DNA of 60,072 nt from Fibrobacterota bacterium (GTDB lineage Bacteria; Fibrobacterota; Fibrobacteria; UBA11236), in assembly GCA_028287505.1 (NCBI GenBank), contig JAQBPN010000089.1, positions 1-60,072 of the forward strand, in the 5' to 3' direction. The notes beneath the pieces are model-generated. The model did not search any database. It was not told the DNA's origin and saw only the letters and a list, made by a program, of their open reading frames with translations. How positions within the stretch are numbered: position 1 is the stretch's first letter; each line of letters begins with the position of its first letter. Of this stretch, positions 33,006-40,682 are shown piece after piece. A program made the translations under genes and the position numbers.

Positions 33006-33941
33006 TCACATTTTCAGAAAGTGGATGTTCCACTTCCAATCCGCCAGCAGGACGATGGACTTCGCCACGTCTCCTTCGGGGATTTGGTCGTGTGCGGTCC
33101 AATATCCCACGCTGAAATCCAGGCCTCTACGTTGGTGTTCCGGATTTCTTCCCATCCGGAACCCGGTGATGCCGACGGACACCAGGTTTTTTTCCGACGA
33201 GGTGTGGTCTGTGTTCCAATACTGATCCCTGAGGTCGAAGCCCTGGAAGGAAACGGTCCGGAACAGGGACCAGGGCCGCAGGTCGATGGAGAATTGGGCC
33301 AAACCGTAGTTTACCCGATCCCCGGTGCGGATCAGAAGCTCGTCCTCGTATTCGAATACATAATCCTTGCCCTTGGCGTCGACGTCCCATAGTGTCCTCG
33401 AAGCCTGGAAATAGAGCTGGGTCTTGCCGATGTCGAAGGTCAGGTTGGCCTGATAAGCGAAGATGTCCGCGCCCCCAACACTCTTGTCGGCGGACAATAT
33501 CTTGTCCGGGGTGTAAAGCTCCTTTTCCGGGGGAGGGGTGTCTCCGGGCCGGGCGAAAGCGAGCATGGAGTTGTGGAACACGAGCCGGTTGTAGCTCAGG
33601 CCGAACTCCAGGTAGCGGATGGGCTTCAGGTTGAAGGTCGTACCCACGTCCGAGGTGAAGGGAGAGATGTTCAGATTTCCGTTGGTCTCGAAATAGGTCT
33701 CTCCGAAAAGCCCTTTATTACTCTCCGAAAGGGGCTCGATCCAGCCCACCTGGAAATGGTAGAACCCGTTGGTCAGGACGTAGTCGTACCCGACCGGGCT
33801 GGCCATGATGCTGACCTGGTTCATGAAGAAGGGTCCGAAGAGGAGGGGTTTGATGGTATCGGCCCGGAGGCCGGGCACGAACAAGGCCGCGGCCAGCAAT
33901 GCCAGGCGTATGGAGTTACGGACCGAAAAGCGGGAATACAA
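33006..33941 (-). CDS. Probable outer-membrane protein of unknown family
   Basis: The protein has 311 residues beginning at a TTG (33941) that gives a good signal peptide (SVRNSIRLALLAAALFVPGLRA). The mature sequence is rich in aromatic residues and short amphipathic strands. Examples are LEFGLSYNRLVFHNSMLAFA, TQLYFQASRTLWDVDAKG and GLDFSVGYWTAHDQIPEGD. It resembles a beta-barrel, but the C-terminus (NIHFLKM) lacks the classical terminal aromatic residue. No ATG alternative preserves the signal. The gene lies tail-to-tail with the LolA-like gene and back-to-back with the BamE-like lipoprotein, a local cluster of envelope genes. Confidence 0.65.
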   Translation of the reverse strand: MYSRFSVRNSIRLALLAAALFVPGLRADTIKPLLFGPFFMNQVSIMASPVGYDYVLTNGFYHFQVGWIEPLSESNKGLFGETYFETNGNLNISPFTSDVGTTFNLKPIRYLEFGLSYNRLVFHNSMLAFARPGDTPPPEKELYTPDKILSADKSVGGADIFAYQANLTFDIGKTQLYFQASRTLWDVDAKGKDYVFEYEDELLIRTGDRVNYGLAQFSIDLRPWSLFRTVSFQGFDLRDQYWNTDHTSSEKNLVSVGITGFRMGRNPEHQRRGLDFSVGYWTAHDQIPEGDVAKSIVLLADWKWNIHFLKM

Positions 33942-34087
33942 CTGAGTCCACCCCTGGTGATGCGTCTGCTGGCAAAATCTAAAAATATTAACGTGGCTGC
34001 GCCGTAGTGGATCGGTTTCCCTTCATACGATGCGGTTCTATTCCTATATTTCAGGCCGACGAAAGCAATCATTCCTGGAGGGACTGC

Positions 34088-34543
34088 ATGAACACCAAGC
34101 TATCCGGCCATTCGGTACCGAAAGACACGCTCGCCCCGAGGTTCCCATTCCGAGGGTTGCGGGGGGCCTTGCGTCCGGTATTTCTGGCCGCAGGCTGCCT
34201 GGTCGTCCTAGCGGCGTGCGCTTCCAACTACACCAGGCCCCTGGTCTCCCGGGGGCTTCCCTCCGAAGAACGCAAGGATTACATCATCCAAAACGGATTC
34301 GGCATCCCGGAAAACGTCAAGCAGGCCTTTCTGGAAGGCTTCGTGGAAGTGGGAATGGCCAGGGAAATGGTTTTCCAGCTCTATGGGGCCCCTGATCGGA
34401 CCACCGGCGGGGACACCAATTGGGAATACGTGAACAATAAGGGCAATCTCATTACCGGTGTCACGTTCAAAGCCGACAAGGTCGAGAAGGTTTACGGCGA
34501 TCCTAAGGGCGGCAACTCCGCGGAAGCCAAACCCACGCCATAA
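34088..34543 (+). CDS. BamE/SmpA-like lipoprotein
   Basis: The protein has 151 residues. GGAGG at 34078-34082 supports the ATG at 34088. A basic leader is followed by a hydrophobic stretch (PVFLAAGCLVVLAAC) with lipobox LAAC. The C-terminal half carries the SmpA/OmlA-like signature: FVEVGMAREMVFQLYGAPDR, then a TNWEYVNN strand and VTFKADKVEKVYGD. In BamE this fold supports the outer-membrane assembly machine, but similar small lipoproteins have other uses. Identity as the true BamE is not established. A strong hairpin follows the stop. Confidence 0.65.
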   Translation: MNTKLSGHSVPKDTLAPRFPFRGLRGALRPVFLAAGCLVVLAACASNYTRPLVSRGLPSEERKDYIIQNGFGIPENVKQAFLEGFVEVGMAREMVFQLYGAPDRTTGGDTNWEYVNNKGNLITGVTFKADKVEKVYGDPKGGNSAEAKPTP

Positions 34544-34547
34544 CCGC

Positions 34548-34597
34548 GGCCCGGCGTTTCGCCGGCCGGCGCCCAGTCGGCGAAGCGCCGGGCCTTT
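34548..34597 (+). terminator. Long hairpin terminator after the BamE-like gene
   Basis: GGCCCGGCG-T-TTCGCCG pairs with CGGCGAA-G-CGCCGGGCC (16 pairs plus one G-T) and is followed by TTT only. Termination may be partial, allowing read-through into the aminotransferase gene. Confidence 0.6.
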
Positions 34598-34618
34598 CCG
34601 GAAATCTTGGGACTCATT

Positions 34619-35770
34619 ATGGATACCTCCAAATCCCCGGATTGGGATAAAATCCAGTCCGATTTTCCCATCAACCAACACCTCATCTGGCTGAACAATT
34701 GCGGGACCACGCCCATGGGCAACCCCGTGCGGGAAACCGTGAATCGCTGGTTGGATGAATACCAACGCCGCGGTACCGCCGCGACGGGCTTTTCCTACAC
34801 CGGCGTGAAAGCCTCCATTTATCATCGTCTGGAAACCCTCCTGCGCGCCAGACCGGGAGAACTGGCTTTGGTGCACCACACCGCGGAAGGCATGAATTTC
34901 ATCTCCCACGGCCTGTCCTTGGACCCGGGGGATGAAATCCTGCTTCTGGAGAGCGAGTATCCGAGCAATGTGTATCCCTGGGAGCATTGGCGGGAAAAGG
35001 GGGTGCAGGTGCGGACCGTGCCCATGACGTCCAGTCCAGGGGATTTCCCCGCCGCATTCGCGGCGGCGGCAGGTCCCCGGACCCGGGTAGCCTCCTTGTC
35101 GGCCGTGCATTGGTGCACGGGCATGCCCGTGCCCTTGCAGGCCGTGGGAAAGCTCTGCGCGGAGCGGGGCATCACCTGGGTCGTGGATGGCTCCCAGGGG
35201 GTGGGTCTGGTCGATTTGGATGTGCATGCCTGCGGGATACATTATATGGCTTTCTCGGCCTGGAAATGGCTGCTTGGCCCGTTGGGCCTCGGCATCATGT
35301 TCGTTTCCCGGGATCATTTGGAATCCCTGAATCCCATTTTCAAAGGCACGGAATCGGTTCCCCATGATTATGAATACCTGCCCTACAAACATGCCTGGAA
35401 GCCCTCGGCGGATCGCTTCGCCATCTCCACCGGGAGCATGACCGATTGGGTGCATTTCGACGCCAGCCTTGCCTACCTGGAAGACATCGGTTTCGACAGG
35501 GTCCGGGATCGCATCGGGACCCTGTCCCGCCGCCTCGCCGACGGCTTGAGGGGTGTCGGCTTCCAGGTGGCGTCGGACGCATACCCGGAACAGGCCAGCG
35601 GCATCGTGGCGGTTTCCCGTCCCGGGTTGGATTCCGGCTCGGCCGTCAAGACCCTGAAGGACCGCAACATCGTAGCCGCGGAACGTCTGGGCCGCATCCG
35701 CTTCGCCCCCCACGTCTACAACTCCGAAAAGCAGATCGACAAGGTCGTGGGGGAAATGGCGGATTTATGA
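34619..35770 (+). CDS. PLP-dependent class V aminotransferase/cysteine desulfurase-like
   Basis: The protein has 383 residues with the class V fold. The N-terminal LIWLNNCGTTPMGNPVRETV is the typical opening. The PLP-site region TWVVDGSQGVGLVDLDV holds the Asp and Gln contacts, and the catalytic lysine lies in AFSAWKWLLGPLGLGIMFV. The C-terminal small domain includes AISTGSMTDWVHFDASL and RLGRIRFAPHVYNSEKQIDK. No conserved Cys loop typical of IscS/SufS is seen at the usual place, so it could be an isopenicillin-N-epimerase-like or kynureninase-like enzyme. The start is ATG at 34619. Its last four bases overlap the mutY start (ATGA). Confidence 0.85.
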   Translation: MDTSKSPDWDKIQSDFPINQHLIWLNNCGTTPMGNPVRETVNRWLDEYQRRGTAATGFSYTGVKASIYHRLETLLRARPGELALVHHTAEGMNFISHGLSLDPGDEILLLESEYPSNVYPWEHWREKGVQVRTVPMTSSPGDFPAAFAAAAGPRTRVASLSAVHWCTGMPVPLQAVGKLCAERGITWVVDGSQGVGLVDLDVHACGIHYMAFSAWKWLLGPLGLGIMFVSRDHLESLNPIFKGTESVPHDYEYLPYKHAWKPSADRFAISTGSMTDWVHFDASLAYLEDIGFDRVRDRIGTLSRRLADGLRGVGFQVASDAYPEQASGIVAVSRPGLDSGSAVKTLKDRNIVAAERLGRIRFAPHVYNSEKQIDKVVGEMADL

Positions 35771-36924
35771 TCGGCTCCGCCGTGAAACCGGCCAAGGCCT
35801 TGGCCCGATGGTTCCAGGCCAATCAGCGGGATCTGCCCTGGCGCCTAGCGCTGGAGGTTCCTGACGCGGGCCTGGTGGTGCGGGAAGCGGCTCATCCGCA
35901 AGTCTCGTCCGATCGCGATGCTTTGCCTTCGCCCCGTCGCGATCCGTACCGGACCTGGATCTCGGAAATCATGCTTCAGCAAACCCAGGTTTCCACGGTG
36001 GTGGACTATTATCATCGTTGGATGGAGCGTTTTCCGGACGTGGCCGCCCTGGCGGGAGCGGCCGAAAAGGAGGTCCTGGAGGCGTGGGCGGGGCTGGGGT
36101 ACTACTCCCGGGCCCGTAACGTATTGGCTACTGCGCGCAAGGTCATGGAAGACCATGGCGGCGCGTTCCCCTGGCGGCGCGAAGATCTGCTGGGGTTGAA
36201 GGGGGTGGGGGAATACACCGCCGGCGCCATCGCCAGCCTGGCCTTCAACCGTCCCGAGCCCATCCTGGACGGGAATCTGGTGCGCGTATTCAGCCGACTG
36301 TACGCCTTGGATTTCCTGCCGGACGGCAAGGAAGGGAAAAAGGCCTATTGGGATCTGTCCCGCGCCTGGGTCGAAGCCCATGACGCGGCCCTGGTCAACG
36401 AAGGCCTGATGGAGTTGGGCGCCCTGATCTGCACTCCCCGCAATCCCGACTGCGCCCGCTGCCCTTTGTCGGCCCATTGCGCCGCCTTCAAGACGTCGGC
36501 CCAGGAAAGGTTTCCGCCCGCCCGTTCCCGCAAAGACTCCGTGGACGTGGCCGGATTCGCGGTGGCCGCATTCCGCGAGGGAAAGGACGGCGAAGAGGTA
36601 TTGCTGTACACCCCGCGCAAAGCCGAACGCTTGGCCGGGTTGCTGACTTTTCCCCTATTCCCGGTGGCGGATCTGCCCGCATTGCGCGAGGCCTGGCGGG
36701 CGGGCCTTCCCGGACTGCCGAAAACGGCCCTCCGTCCCCGGGCGGTTACGGTGACCCACAGCATTACCCATCACCGCTATCGGCTCCGCATCGTGGAAGG
36801 CCGGGTGGAAGCGGGAGCGCGGACCCGGTCGCTGCCCGAAGGCTATGCCTGGGCGCCCGTCGCCGGGGTGGAACGCATGCTGGTGAGTTCGCTGCCGAAG
36901 AAGATCTGGAAGGCCGTGCGCTAG
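35767..36924 (+). CDS. mutY: A/G-specific adenine DNA glycosylase
   Basis: MutY removes adenine mispaired with 8-oxoguanine. The 385-residue protein has SEIMLQQTQVSTVVDYYHRW with the catalytic Glu, and the helix-hairpin-helix GLKGVGEYTAGAIASLAFNR. DGNLVRVFSRLYAL holds the catalytic Asp. The [4Fe-4S] motif is CTPRNPDCARCPLSAHC (C-x6-C-x2-C-x5-C). From about residue 255 comes the NUDIX-like domain that recognises 8-oxoguanine (VAGFAVAAFREGKDGEEVLL; TVTHSITHHRYRL). Unusually, some 30 extra residues sit between LPWR and RDPYRTWISE. The ATG overlaps the aminotransferase stop. Confidence 0.95.
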   Translation: MIGSAVKPAKALARWFQANQRDLPWRLALEVPDAGLVVREAAHPQVSSDRDALPSPRRDPYRTWISEIMLQQTQVSTVVDYYHRWMERFPDVAALAGAAEKEVLEAWAGLGYYSRARNVLATARKVMEDHGGAFPWRREDLLGLKGVGEYTAGAIASLAFNRPEPILDGNLVRVFSRLYALDFLPDGKEGKKAYWDLSRAWVEAHDAALVNEGLMELGALICTPRNPDCARCPLSAHCAAFKTSAQERFPPARSRKDSVDVAGFAVAAFREGKDGEEVLLYTPRKAERLAGLLTFPLFPVADLPALREAWRAGLPGLPKTALRPRAVTVTHSITHHRYRLRIVEGRVEAGARTRSLPEGYAWAPVAGVERMLVSSLPKKIWKAVR

Positions 36925-36948
36925 TCCGCACCGGGGGCTGTCGGGGCG

Positions 36949-39606
36949 CTAAGGATTGGCGGTGGCGATGGAATGCACCGAGGCTTTGGCCCGGCTGCAG
37001 CAGCGGAATCCGATCGCGCGGCTGGAGTAGAAGTCCCTGGCGGGTTTGGTGCCCAAAACCGAGTAGGCATACAGGTATTGGACGATGAATTTCCCCGTTT
37101 GATCCTTCTGCACGAACCATTGGGAATTGCCCGCCTCGCGCTTGAAGATTTTCTCCAAGGAGGACTGGGACGTATCCTTCATCTCGTTCGCATCCAGTGT
37201 ATCCTTGATGACGCGCGTTGGCACGGCCACGTTTTCGAAGGTGACCACGGCCAGGGAGCGCGTGGTGAGGCGAGCGGAGACCGGCCTTTTCCCCTGGAAT
37301 ACCGTGTCGGGAAGGACGATCTTGATGTGTTGCGGCTCCGACTGGCCGGATATGAAGGCGAGCAGTTCGCTGCTGTCTTTCAGTGATGGGATGATGTCCG
37401 TGATCTTGCCCAACTCCAGGCTTGGATCCAAAGCCATGCAGCGATGCCCCTCCAATCCGGGCCCGTAGATTATGGCGATTTTTACGCTGTCCGCGTTCTT
37501 GCATTCATCCCGGAACTGAGGCCGCACCTGCTGGGCGAAATCGCGGTTGGAGCAGCGCGCCAAGTTCTGGGTGGTGGACAACTGGGGGAAATTCGTTTTC
37601 AGGTAGTTGCCGCCGCGGATGCTCTTTCGGAACATAGCCGACGAGTCCGTCAACGCCGTATCCGCGAAGGTGAAGTCGGGGTCCATCACCGAGTCCTTGA
37701 TGCCGGCATAGGCATTGGAAGCATAAGGATCCCGCACCCATTCGGACAGATTGCCCGCCATATCGTAGACGCCCTCGGTGGTGAGGCAGACCGAGTTGCG
37801 GAGCTCGAAGGACATGGCCATGGCCGAGTCGTTGGTCGCCTGGTTGCAGCTGGATTGGAGAATGGAGGCATTCTTGTTTTCCGATTGGATGCCGTGCAGG
37901 AGCGAGGCGCTGTCGGCGCCCGGGCCTTCGCAGGAGCGCTCCCATTCGGCCTCGGAGCATAGTCCGGTTCCGAAATCCGGATTGATGTCGGCGCAGATCT
38001 TTTCCGCCTGTTCAAACGTCACGTTGGAGACGAAGCGCTTGGACGTCGAATCCCGGTGTTCGTAAGGTTCAATGCAAAACGAGCCCATGGTCAAGACGCG
38101 GGACGGCGTTTCATCGATGGAGGCCGCGGGGCTGTCGTCCCCGATCTTGAATTTGGCGCGGGGAATGGGGATGAAGCCGGCAGGGCAGGTCATGGTGCTG
38201 TCCCCCTCGGCGAAGCGGACCGAGTCGGTGGCCACCGTCAAGGTATCCGTATCCGATTCGAATCCGGAATTGTCCACGGCGGTCAGGCTCAGGCGGAAGG
38301 CGGTTCCCGGCGGCAGGAATTTCATGGCCACCGTAAATGAATCCCTGGAGGAATCGGCGGGCACGGGGACTATGGTGGAGTCGATGCGATCGAGGCCGGT
38401 GGTCCTTTCCCCGGGACGGCGCAGCAGAATGCGGGTGAGCTGGTATTTCTGGATATTGAAGTTTGCATGCGGACCGGCCTGGCGGTTTTCGCCTTCCTGG
38501 GTGGAATCCCGGGAAGCCACCCACTTCACCACGAATCCGTTGTGGGTGGTCGAGTCCGTGGAAAGGACAGGCTTGGAGGGCTGGGTGGTATCGGTGGTAT
38601 GCACGGTCACCTTTTCCATGGCCGTGTCGTTCTGGTTGCCGTTGCTGTCGATGGCGTAGAGGAACAATTGCAGGGTATCCTGGGGTTTCAGGTTTCCGAT
38701 CACCAGGTGCAGACTGTCCGACGGCAGCGGCACGCTTCGTTTGGCGGACCGGCTGGAGTCGGACAGCCGGAACACGATGGTGGTGGGAAGGGTATCGTTG
38801 TTGAGGGAATCGGTTACCGAAGCGGTCATATCCTTTTCCCCGATCAGGTAGGAGATCACCTTCGGCTTGAACGCCAGCTTCCTTTCGAGGGAAGGCCGTC
38901 CTTGCAGGGTCAGGCTGACGCGGTACCCGCGGATGAGCCCGGTATCCTGGGAAGGATCGAAAAAGCTCACCCGGTCGGTGGGACGTTCCCAGGCTACGGA
39001 GATTTCCTTGGCCATGGGCTTGACCCTGGGATGGAACGGATCAGGGGGATCCTTGTCCGTGGTCTTGAAGTACGCGAACTGGGGTTGGCCCGGGGTCACG
39101 TCGCCGCCGTATACGGGCACCAGACCGAACACCAGCTTGCCCGATCGATCTTCCGATCGGTGGAGGGAATCGATCAGGAAGACCCTCTTGATCCCATGCC
39201 TCAAGGTATCCTGCACCAGGGCGCCGGTGCCTTCGAAGGCGAAAACCAGGGTATCCTTCGGGGCCTGGGACAGAACGACGATGCTGGCCAGTTCGGCATG
39301 ATCGCGGATGTAACTCCAGGGTTTCCCCCCGTCGCCGATGGTGTCCAGGTAAATGCGGTAGCCCACGAGGTTGGTGGTGTCCTCCGGACGGGACCAGGTC
39401 AATTGATATTTCTTGGAGGCCAGGCAGGCATCCTTGTCCTTGAAGCGGCTGGGCTCACCGCATAATGAATCGTTGGTGCCGGTGGTGTCCGCCCGGAAAA
39501 AGCTGGGGCTGCGGAGGTAGTTGAAGTTCGTCCGGTCCGGGGTGGGGGTGCATGCGAACAGGATCGCGCCCAGACAGAACCAGAACCAAGCTTTCATAAA
39601 GCGCAT
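36949..39606 (-). CDS. Large lipoprotein with fibronectin-like and FGE-sulfatase domains
   Basis: The protein has about 885 residues. The start at ATG 39606 (or 39597) gives the lipoprotein signal AWFWFCLGAILFAC. Residues about 30-450 look like a series of fibronectin type III/Ig-like domains (KYQLTWSRPEDTTNLVGYRI; EISVAWERPTDRVSFFDPSQ). From about 470 a formylglycine-generating-enzyme-like domain follows. Its marks are CPAGFIPIPRAKFKIGDD, FCIEPYEHRD, FGTGLCSEAEWERSCEGPG, YDMAGNLSEWVRDPYA and RKSIRGGNYLKT. FGE-like domains also occur as binding modules, and the catalytic cysteines cannot be confirmed by eye. A C-terminal 180-residue part is unassigned. It converges on mutY. Confidence 0.8.
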   Translation of the reverse strand: MRFMKAWFWFCLGAILFACTPTPDRTNFNYLRSPSFFRADTTGTNDSLCGEPSRFKDKDACLASKKYQLTWSRPEDTTNLVGYRIYLDTIGDGGKPWSYIRDHAELASIVVLSQAPKDTLVFAFEGTGALVQDTLRHGIKRVFLIDSLHRSEDRSGKLVFGLVPVYGGDVTPGQPQFAYFKTTDKDPPDPFHPRVKPMAKEISVAWERPTDRVSFFDPSQDTGLIRGYRVSLTLQGRPSLERKLAFKPKVISYLIGEKDMTASVTDSLNNDTLPTTIVFRLSDSSRSAKRSVPLPSDSLHLVIGNLKPQDTLQLFLYAIDSNGNQNDTAMEKVTVHTTDTTQPSKPVLSTDSTTHNGFVVKWVASRDSTQEGENRQAGPHANFNIQKYQLTRILLRRPGERTTGLDRIDSTIVPVPADSSRDSFTVAMKFLPPGTAFRLSLTAVDNSGFESDTDTLTVATDSVRFAEGDSTMTCPAGFIPIPRAKFKIGDDSPAASIDETPSRVLTMGSFCIEPYEHRDSTSKRFVSNVTFEQAEKICADINPDFGTGLCSEAEWERSCEGPGADSASLLHGIQSENKNASILQSSCNQATNDSAMAMSFELRNSVCLTTEGVYDMAGNLSEWVRDPYASNAYAGIKDSVMDPDFTFADTALTDSSAMFRKSIRGGNYLKTNFPQLSTTQNLARCSNRDFAQQVRPQFRDECKNADSVKIAIIYGPGLEGHRCMALDPSLELGKITDIIPSLKDSSELLAFISGQSEPQHIKIVLPDTVFQGKRPVSARLTTRSLAVVTFENVAVPTRVIKDTLDANEMKDTSQSSLEKIFKREAGNSQWFVQKDQTGKFIVQYLYAYSVLGTKPARDFYSSRAIGFRCCSRAKASVHSIATANP

Positions 39607-39733
39607 CGCCGGAGTAAGATATAAAGAATCGGATTGGAAAGACTTAAGGTCTGCAAGTCTCATGAGGTAGTCCATTGTCCTACAAAAATGGGCCATTTTC
39701 CGTTTCCCTGGGGCTTTTCGGCCGGCCGGAAAC

Positions 39734-39761
39734 GAAAAAGGACCTCCCGGGGGAGGTCCTT
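39734..39761 (-). terminator. Terminator of the rplU-rpmA operon
   Basis: On the minus strand AAGGACCTCCC and GGGAGGTCCTT form a perfect stem with a 2-base centre, followed by five T. It lies 38 bases after rpmA. Confidence 0.85.
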
Positions 39762-39798
39762 CAAATCCGCCGGGGCCCTGCCCGCGAGTCCGGCCCGG

Positions 39799-40080
39799 TT
39801 AGGCGGGAACCGCGACGGCCGCCGTAACGGCGGGATAGACGCTGACCTTCTGACGGTCTTTGCCCAGGCGCTCGAACTTGACCACGCCCTCGATCAGGGA
39901 AAAGATGGTGTAGTCGCGGCCGAGACCGACGTTCAGTCCGGGATGCCAGCGGGTGCCCTTCTGGCGCAGGATGATATTGCCGGCGATGACCTTTTCTCCG
40001 CCGAATTTCTTGATGCCGCGGTATTTCGGATTCGAATCGCGGCCGTTACGGGTGCTGCCTAGACCTTTTTTGTGTGCCAT
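39799..40080 (-). CDS. rpmA: 50S ribosomal protein L27
   Basis: The protein has 93 residues. The N-terminus [20 protein letters not shown] and the signature [20 protein letters not shown] followed by [11 protein letters not shown] are canonical. L27 sits at the peptidyl transferase centre. The mature-type N-terminus (no Firmicute-like cleavable leader) fits a Gram-negative. The C-terminus is slightly extended with Ala/Val residues. It follows rplU by 3 bases in one operon and ends at a strong terminator. obgE, often next, is not here. Confidence 0.98.
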   Translation of the reverse strand: MAHKKGLGSTRNGRDSNPKYRGIKKFGGEKVIAGNIILRQKGTRWHPGLNVGLGRDYTIFSLIEGVVKFERLGKDRQKVSVYPAVTAAVAVPA

Positions 40081-40083
40081 GAC

Positions 40084-40533
40084 TTACTTTCCTTCTTTGC
40101 TTGCAGCGGCCACTTTCTGGGCCCTGGTAAGGGGAACGTTCTGAACTTTCTGGGCGGCGAGAGCCTTGATGCGGGCGCGGGCGCGCACCTTGGCCTTCTC
40201 GTCAACGCTGGACTTGTCGGCGCCGGAGGCGATCTCGGTCACGAGCACTTCCGTGAAGAGCTGGCGATGGCCGACGATGCGGCGGTAGCGCTTGCGGGCT
40301 TTGCGCTTGAAGGAAAGGACCTTGTCGCCCTTGCCCTGGTTGAGCACTTCCAGCTTCACGGCCGCGCCGGAAACCAGGGGTGCGCCGATTTGGACTTTGT
40401 CCCCGTTCGCGAACAGGAGTACGTTGGAAACGGTCACGACGTCGCCGACCTTCGCTTCCATCTTGGGAACCTTAAGCGTTTCTCCCACGGTGATTTTATG
40501 CTGAAACCCACCGCATTCGATAACTGAGTACAT
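40084..40533 (-). CDS. rplU: 50S ribosomal protein L21
   Basis: The protein has 149 residues. The N-terminal [19 protein letters not shown] and the RNA-binding [20 protein letters not shown] followed by [14 protein letters not shown] identify L21, which binds 23S rRNA with L20. Typical L21 has about 103 residues, so this one carries a Lys/Ala-rich tail of about 45 residues that is probably flexible. The gene precedes rpmA by 3 bases. The 150 bases upstream (40534-40682) should contain the operon promoter; no gene is seen there. Confidence 0.97.
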   Translation of the reverse strand: MYSVIECGGFQHKITVGETLKVPKMEAKVGDVVTVSNVLLFANGDKVQIGAPLVSGAAVKLEVLNQGKGDKVLSFKRKARKRYRRIVGHRQLFTEVLVTEIASGADKSSVDEKAKVRARARIKALAAQKVQNVPLTRAQKVAAASKEGK

Positions 40534-40682
40534 GGTCGTCCTTTATCTCTATCTGCTAAATGACATGGGAAACCGACTACGACGGATCCCGGAAAAACAG
40601 GCGCATAAAGTTACCAAAAGCTGTGGGAATTTTAAAGGGAAAGACTGAAATCGCCCGGATTTCACCGGGACAGGGTGCTCCC

